DNA from: an uncultured Adlercreutzia sp.
Lineage (GTDB): Bacteria > Actinomycetota > Coriobacteriia > Coriobacteriales > Eggerthellaceae
Length of the DNA stretch: 9,722 nt
Direction of reading: 5' to 3'
Assembly: GCA_902478715.1 (NCBI GenBank)
Contig: CABSMC010000081.1
Location: 1 to 9,722, forward strand
Positions 6,044 to 9,722 of the stretch are shown one piece after another (within the stretch, counting starts at the first letter, position 1; every line of letters starts with the position of its first letter). Both the position numbers and the translations under genes were made by a program. The notes below the pieces were generated by a model. The model was given only the letters and a program-made list of their open reading frames with translations. It had not been told where the DNA came from and ran no database searches.

Positions 6044-6754
6044 TTACTCGGCGGACTCGGTGTAGGCGCGGGTCACGGAGGAGTCCACGGAAACACCGGG
6101 AGTCATGGTACCGGACACGGTGATGGACTTGACGTACTTGCCCTTGGCCGCGGCGGGCTTCATGCGAAGGATCTCGTCGTAGACCGCGCCGTAGTTCTCG
6201 GCGAGCTGCTCGGGGGTGAAGCTCACCTTGCCGAGGACGACGTGCGCGATGCCGTAACGGTCGGCGCGGTACTCCACGCGGCCGCCCTTGAGCTCCTTGA
6301 TGGCCTTCGCCACGTCGTTGGTGACGGTGCCGAGCTTCGGGTTGGGCATGAGGCCGCGGGGGCCGAGGATCTTGCCGAGACGGCCGACCTTGCCCATCTG
6401 ATCGGGCGTGGCCACAGCGGCGTCGAAGTTGAACTCGCCGGCCTGAATCTGCTGCATGAGCTCGTCGGTGCCCACGATGTCGGCACCGGCCTCCTCGGCG
6501 GCCTGGGCAGCGGCGCCCTCGGCGAAGACGGCCACGCGGACGGTCTTGCCGGAGCCGTTGGGCAGGCTCACGGTGCCGCGCAGCTGCTGGTCGGCCTGAC
6601 GGGTATCGATGCCCAGGCGGAAGTCGCCGGTCACCGTCTCGTCGAAGTTGGCCACGGAGATCTCCTTCAGCAGCTTCATAGCGGCCAGGGGGCTCACCGG
6701 CTCGGCCGGAATCTGCTTCTCGGCCTCAACGTACTTCTTTCCATGCTTAGTCAT
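6044..6754 (-). CDS. rplA: 50S ribosomal protein L1
   Basis: L1 binds 23S rRNA at the L1 stalk, which helps deacylated tRNA leave the E site. In many bacteria it also represses its own rplK-rplA mRNA. The 236-aa product has the usual length. Family landmarks include SLPNGSGKTVRVAVFAEG (63-80), MGKVGRLGKILGPRGLMPNP (119-138), GTVTNDV (142-148) and the C-terminal KSITVSGTMTPGVSVD segment. The ATG at 6754 has AAAGGA 6 nt upstream. It follows rplK after 58 bp and is the last gene before the terminator at 5991-6017. Confidence 0.98.
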   Translation of the reverse strand: MTKHGKKYVEAEKQIPAEPVSPLAAMKLLKEISVANFDETVTGDFRLGIDTRQADQQLRGTVSLPNGSGKTVRVAVFAEGAAAQAAEEAGADIVGTDELMQQIQAGEFNFDAAVATPDQMGKVGRLGKILGPRGLMPNPKLGTVTNDVAKAIKELKGGRVEYRADRYGIAHVVLGKVSFTPEQLAENYGAVYDEILRMKPAAAKGKYVKSITVSGTMTPGVSVDSSVTRAYTESAE

Positions 6755-6812
6755 TGCATTTCCTTTCGTGGTAATGGCGGGCGCTTCTCACCCTTCCACT
6801 GTTGAATCAAAC

Positions 6813-7310
6813 TTAGTCGACGGCCTTGCCCTGAAGCATGGCGGCAACCTTGCGGCTGGGCACGTACTTCTTCTTCATCTCGCGGCCCTCGATGCGCACA
6901 CCCATGGAGCGGGCGGTGCCGGCCACGATCTCCATGGCCGCCTCGATGTCGTTGGCGTTCAGGTCGGGCATCTTGATCTCGGCGATCTCGCGGAGCTGAT
7001 CCTCGGTCAGCGTGCCGGCCACCTGAATCTGCGGAATGGCGGCGCCGCTCTTAATGCCGAGCTTCTCCTTGATGAGCACGGCCGCGGGCGGGGTCTTGCA
7101 CACGAAGGTGAAGGACTTGTCCTCGTACACCGTGATCTCGACCGGGATGATGGTGCCGGCCTGGTCCTGCGTCTGGGCGTTGAACGCCTGGCAGAACTGC
7201 ATGATGTTGACGCCCTGGGCGCCAAGGGCCGGGCCTACCGGCGGGGCCGGGTTGGCAGCGCCGGCGGGGATTTGCAGCTTTACAAATCCAGTGACTTTCT
7301 TGTCAGCCAT
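6813..7310 (-). CDS. rplK: 50S ribosomal protein L11 with C-terminal extension
   Basis: L11 forms the GTPase-associated centre of the large subunit with 23S rRNA, contacts elongation factors and is needed for RelA-type stringent signalling. The proline-rich N-terminal motif PAGAANPAPPVGPALGAQGV (15-34) is intact, as is the C-terminal rRNA-binding domain ending in GTARSMGV (131-138). L11 usually stops a few residues after this point, at about 141-143 aa in total. Here it continues to 165 aa with a basic tail containing GREMKKKYVPSRKVAAMLQG. The frame is clean and ends in a normal stop, so this looks like a genuine extension. The ATG at 7310 has GAAAGG 9 nt upstream. rplK sits between nusG (114-bp gap) and rplA. 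Confidence 0.97.
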   Translation of the reverse strand: MADKKVTGFVKLQIPAGAANPAPPVGPALGAQGVNIMQFCQAFNAQTQDQAGTIIPVEITVYEDKSFTFVCKTPPAAVLIKEKLGIKSGAAIPQIQVAGTLTEDQLREIAEIKMPDLNANDIEAAMEIVAGTARSMGVRIEGREMKKKYVPSRKVAAMLQGKAVD

Positions 7311-7424
7311 CTGTGACTACCTTTCAGATGAATCGACGTTTACTTCTCTATCACTCAAAACTCGAAGGCCGCGAGAAGCCCCGGTCCACGCGGGCACGGC
7401 GATCGAGTCAAAGTGCTTGCAAAA
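7311..7424 (-). promoter_or_regulatory. rplK leader region (nusG-rplK gap)
   Basis: This 114-bp gap is the longest inside the secE-rplA stretch and is the place where an rplK promoter or an L1-responsive mRNA site would be expected. On the minus strand CTTCTC (7378-7373) can pair with GAGAAG (7348-7343) around a 24-nt loop. Upstream, CCGCG and CGCGG (within about 7369-7397) form another possible short stem. No T-run follows, so no terminator is called. I cannot confirm an L1-binding motif or a sigma-70 promoter by eye. Confidence 0.3.
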
Positions 7425-7955
7425 TTAGATCTTGGCCACCTGGTCGAAGGAAAGCTCGACGGGGGTCTCGCGGCCGAAGATGGAGACCATGACCTTGACC
7501 TTGCCCGCATCGGGCATGACCTCGGAAATCGTGCCGTCGAACTCGGCGAGAGGACCGTGGGTCACCTTCACCGACTGGCCGACCTCGAGGTTCGTGGAGG
7601 TCTTCTTCGGAGCCTCGCGGCTCGTGCGCTTCATGATCTTGTTGTACTCGTCGCGGGTCAGCGCCTGGGGGTTGCCCTGGCTGCCCACGAAACCGGTGAC
7701 GCCCGGCGTGTTGCGAACGGCGGCCCAGCTGCGGTCGTCCAGCTCCATGCGGACGAGCACGTAGCCCGGGAACACCTTCTTCTCGCTCTCCACGCGACGG
7801 CCGCCCTCCTTGATCTCGGTGACCATCTCCGTGGGGATCTCGATGCCGAAGACGTTGTTCTCGAGACCCATGGCCTCGATGCGCTGCTCGAGATTCGACT
7901 TCACCTTGTTCTCGTAGCCCGAGTAGGTGTGCAGCACGTACCATTTCTTAGCCAT
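7425..7955 (-). CDS. nusG: Transcription termination/antitermination factor NusG
   Basis: NusG binds RNA polymerase through its NGN domain and affects pausing, Rho-dependent termination and transcription-translation coupling. The 176-aa product is a standard two-domain form. The NGN domain (about 1-110) starts KKWYVLHTYSGYENKVK and includes KKVFPGYVLVRM (59-70) and VRNTPGVTGFVG (80-91). The KOW domain (about 123-176) carries VGQSVKVTHGPLAEFDGTI. Start at 7955 matches the family N-terminus. Only 3 nt separate the secE stop from this ATG, with just a weak G-rich Shine-Dalgarno inside the end of secE, so translational coupling is likely. Confidence 0.98.
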   Translation of the reverse strand: MAKKWYVLHTYSGYENKVKSNLEQRIEAMGLENNVFGIEIPTEMVTEIKEGGRRVESEKKVFPGYVLVRMELDDRSWAAVRNTPGVTGFVGSQGNPQALTRDEYNKIMKRTSREAPKKTSTNLEVGQSVKVTHGPLAEFDGTISEVMPDAGKVKVMVSIFGRETPVELSFDQVAKI

Positions 7956-7958
7956 CGA

Positions 7959-8360
7959 TTACGCCCCAATCCCAGAGATGAACACGAGCAGCGGCGTGAT
8001 AATCACGTTATCCAGCAACGCCACGAAGATGCCGAAAAACAGCAGGGCCACCACCACGACGCCGCTCCAGCGGAGCACATCGGTGCGGGTCGGCCACGTC
8101 ACGCGCTTCATCTCGGACTTCACGTCACGGAAGAACTGGAAGCGCTTCTTCTTCGGCTTGTCGTCCTTCTTGGAGGACTTCGCGGTATCGTTGGAAGACG
8201 CAGACTTGTCCTCGGAGCCCTTCTTGAACAGGCCGCCCTTCTTCTCTTCCGTCGCCTCGGCAACGGGAGTCGGGTTCTGCTCTTCCAGCTCGCGGTTGGC
8301 CTTGCGCTGCTGACGGGCAGCGGAGGCCTTGGCCTTCTGTGTCTTGGATTTCTTTGCCAT
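7959..8360 (-). CDS. secE: Preprotein translocase subunit SecE
   Basis: SecE clamps SecY in the protein-export channel of the cytoplasmic membrane. The 133-aa product has the conserved amphipathic segment SEMKRVTWPTRTDV (82-95) followed by one hydrophobic membrane span (about 99-128). The first 75 residues are a very hydrophilic, Lys- and Ser-rich tail of low complexity, predicted cytoplasmic. Many Gram-positive SecE proteins are only about 60-75 aa, while E. coli SecE reaches 127 aa through two extra membrane spans. Here the length comes from the charged tail instead. The ATG at 8360 has AAGGA 5 nt upstream. It lies between tRNA-Trp and nusG. Confidence 0.96.
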   Translation of the reverse strand: MAKKSKTQKAKASAARQQRKANRELEEQNPTPVAEATEEKKGGLFKKGSEDKSASSNDTAKSSKKDDKPKKKRFQFFRDVKSEMKRVTWPTRTDVLRWSGVVVVALLFFGIFVALLDNVIITPLLVFISGIGA

Positions 8361-8394
8361 GGAATTCCTTATGGAAAGTCTCTTGTCTAATCGC

Positions 8395-8418
8395 CAAAAA
8401 AGCAGCCTCTAGGCTGCT
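8395..8418 (-). terminator. Intrinsic terminator between tRNA-Trp and secE
   Basis: On the minus strand AGCAGCC (8418-8412) pairs perfectly with GGCTGCT (8407-8401) around TAGA, followed directly by a run of six T (8401-8396). It lies 13 nt past the encoded CCA of tRNA-Trp and about 35 nt before the secE start, so it could end the tRNA transcript and attenuate secE-nusG. Confidence 0.88.
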
Positions 8419-8431
8419 CACGAAAACAAGC

Positions 8432-8508
8432 TGGCAGGCCAGGAGGGACTCGAACCCCCAACATGCGGTTTTGGAGACCGCCGCTCTACCAATTGGAGCT
8501 ACTGGCCT
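8432..8508 (-). tRNA. tRNA-Trp (CCA anticodon)
   Basis: The minus strand folds as a complete cloverleaf. The acceptor stem AGGCCAG/CTGGCCT (8508-8502 with 8442-8436) is perfect. The D arm has GCTC/GAGC, the anticodon stem is GCGGT/ACCGC, and the loop CTCCAAA carries anticodon CCA (plus-strand 8472-8474) for UGG. The T arm contains GGTTCGAGTCC. The discriminator is G (8435), the usual tryptophan identity base in bacteria, and the terminal CCA is encoded (8434-8432). It sits between rpmG and secE, a common bacterial arrangement. Confidence 0.98.
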
Positions 8509-8531
8509 ATGCCTGTTTCTTCCTTAACCTC

Positions 8532-8681
8532 TTATCGGGTCTCTTTGTGCACCGTGTGGGCGTTGCACCACTTGCAGTACTTCTTGAGCTCGATGCGGTC
8601 AGGATTGTTCTGCTTGTTCTTCTTGGTCGTGTAGTTGCGGCGCTTGCACTCGGTGCAGGCCAGAGTGACCAGAGTACGCAT
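8532..8681 (-). CDS. rpmG: 50S ribosomal protein L33
   Basis: L33 is a small protein of the large ribosomal subunit near the E site. The 49-aa product begins MRTLVTLACTECKRRNYTT and ends CNAHTVHKETR, typical of bacterial L33. It has two CxxC pairs, Cys9/Cys12 and Cys36/Cys39, making it a zinc-binding (C+) type; a zinc-free paralogue elsewhere in the genome is possible. The ATG at 8681 has AGGAG 5 nt upstream (plus-strand 8687-8691). The stop is 24 bp before the 5' end of tRNA-Trp, so the two are probably cotranscribed. tuf lies upstream. Confidence 0.97.
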   Translation of the reverse strand: MRTLVTLACTECKRRNYTTKKNKQNNPDRIELKKYCKWCNAHTVHKETR

Positions 8682-8742
8682 GAATTCTCCTTTTACCTAT
8701 AAAGCGAAACGCAGGGTTGATCATACACATGAAGCGCAGGGG

Positions 8743-8774
8743 GCGGGGCCTGCCTCGCAAAAGACAGGCCCCGC
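8743..8774 (-). repeat. Strong hairpin between tuf and rpmG
   Basis: On the minus strand GCGGGGCCTGTC (8774-8763) pairs over 12 positions (one U-G) with GGCAGGCCCCGC (8754-8743) around an 8-nt loop, 22 nt after the tuf stop. Sequence after the stem is C-rich with no U-tract, so it is not a classical intrinsic terminator. It could be a leaky terminator, an RNA 3'-end stabiliser or a processing site. The wobble pairs on the minus strand and would mismatch on the plus, so minus-strand RNA is the likely form. Confidence 0.6.
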
Positions 8775-8796
8775 GAAATCACTCAGTAAGAAGGAC

Positions 8797-9722
8797 TTAC
8801 TTGAAGATCTTGGTCACGCGACCAGAGCCCACGGTACGGCCACCCTCGCGGATAGCGAACTTCAGGCCCTCTTCCATGGCGATGGGGTGAATGAGCTCGC
8901 CCTTGATCGTCACGTTGTCGCCCGGCATAACCATCTCGGTGCCCTCGGGGAGGTGCGCCACACCGGTGATGTCGGTGGTACGGAAGTAGAACTGCGGACG
9001 ATAGCCATCGAAGAACGGGGTATGACGGCCGCCCTCTTCCTTGGTCAGGATGTAGACCTGGCCCTCGAACTCGGTGTGCGGGGTCACGGAACCGGGCTTG
9101 CAGAGAACCTGGCCACGGACGATCTCCTCGCGCTTGATGCCGCGCAGCAGGCAGCCGATGTTGTCGCCGGCCTGGGCCTCATCGAGCAGCTTGCGGAACA
9201 TCTCGATGCCGGTGCAAACGGTGTTCTGGGTCTCGCGGATACCCACGATCTCCAGCGGGTCGTTCACATGGAGCACGCCGCGCTCCACACGGCCGGTGGC
9301 AACGGTGCCGCGGCCGGTGATGGTCATGGTGTCCTCGACAGCCATCAGGAACGGCTTGTCGACGTCGCGGTCGGGGGTCGGGATGTAGGAGTCCACAGCC
9401 TCCATGAGCTCCCAAACCTTCTCCTGCCACTCCTTGTCGCCCTCCAGGGCCTTCAGAGCGGAGCCGCGGATGATCGGGGTGTCGTCGCCCGGGAACTCGT
9501 AGCTGTCGAGCAGCTCGCGAACTTCCATCTCGACGAGCTCGATGAGCTCCTCGTCGTCGACCATGTCGCACTTGTTCAGGAAGACCACGATGTAGGGCAC
9601 GCCCACCTGACGGGCGAGCAGGATGTGCTCGCGGGTCTGGGCCATGGGGCCGTCGGAAGCAGCGATAACCAGGATAGCGCCGTCCATCTGAGCAGCGCCG
9701 GTGATCATGTTCTTGATATAGT
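8797..9722 (-). CDS. tuf: Elongation factor Tu, 5'-truncated by the window edge
   Basis: EF-Tu is the GTPase that carries aminoacyl-tRNA to the ribosomal A site. The visible part is the last 307 or so residues of a protein normally about 395-400 long, starting at the segment YIKNMITGAAQMDGAIL. It includes the G4 motif NKCD (codons near 9565-9576), the G5 motif GSALKAL, and complete domains 2 and 3 with GRGTVATGRVERG, GGRHTPFFDGYRPQFYFRTT and EMVMPGDN. It ends at REGGRTVGSGRVTKIFK. The P-loop, switch I and the DCPGH motif lie beyond 9722. The gene is missing sequence only because the window ends; no lesion is seen. It leads the cluster with rpmG and tRNA-Trp downstream. Confidence 0.98.
   Translation of the reverse strand, partial: YIKNMITGAAQMDGAILVIAASDGPMAQTREHILLARQVGVPYIVVFLNKCDMVDDEELIELVEMEVRELLDSYEFPGDDTPIIRGSALKALEGDKEWQEKVWELMEAVDSYIPTPDRDVDKPFLMAVEDTMTITGRGTVATGRVERGVLHVNDPLEIVGIRETQNTVCTGIEMFRKLLDEAQAGDNIGCLLRGIKREEIVRGQVLCKPGSVTPHTEFEGQVYILTKEEGGRHTPFFDGYRPQFYFRTTDITGVAHLPEGTEMVMPGDNVTIKGELIHPIAMEEGLKFAIREGGRTVGSGRVTKIFK

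Noticed and set aside
8463..8702. 79-codon plus-strand open frame over rpmG and tRNA-Trp
   Set aside because: It is antisense to L33 and the tRNA, both of which are unmistakable, and has no ribosome site or recognisable product.

Overview
The window is a GC-rich chromosomal segment of ordinary housekeeping genes. Its far left end carries an artefact: positions 1-29 match the Illumina Nextera read-1 adapter, including the 19-bp Tn5 mosaic end, so genomic sequence starts at about 30 and the window is a contig edge. Gene content, base composition and the order tuf-rpmG-tRNA(Trp)-secE-nusG-rplK-rplA suggest a high-GC Gram-positive. I favour the Coriobacteriia (Eggerthellaceae-like), but this is inference and no 16S or other decisive marker is present.

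Left block (30-4756). A 319-bp AT- and purine-richer leader precedes pyrG (CTP synthase, + strand). pyrG runs tail-to-tail, with 2 bp between stop codons, into a two-gene minus-strand unit: murJ (lipid II flippase with a long disordered N-terminal extension) followed after 20 bp by map (type I methionine aminopeptidase). murJ is divergent from nadK (NAD kinase, + strand, with an unusual insertion of about 60 residues); the 66-bp gap holds facing promoter-like -10 boxes.

Middle (5852-6043). The gap between nadK and rplA holds an 82-bp compound palindrome, probably a REP/MITE-type repeat, and then a strong intrinsic terminator for the ribosomal genes coming from the right.

Right block (6044-9722, all minus strand, read right to left). 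A 5'-truncated tuf (EF-Tu) leads to rpmG (L33, 49 aa), tRNA-Trp (CCA encoded), an intrinsic terminator, secE, nusG, rplK (L11, with an unusual C-terminal tail) and rplA (L1). This is the conserved translation/secretion/transcription-elongation cluster.

I found no CRISPR array, transposase, phage gene or new multigene system. The points worth a second look are lineage-type elaborations of core proteins (MurJ N-terminus, NAD kinase insert, L11 tail), the palindromic repeat, the terminator between tRNA-Trp and secE, and the adapter at the edge.
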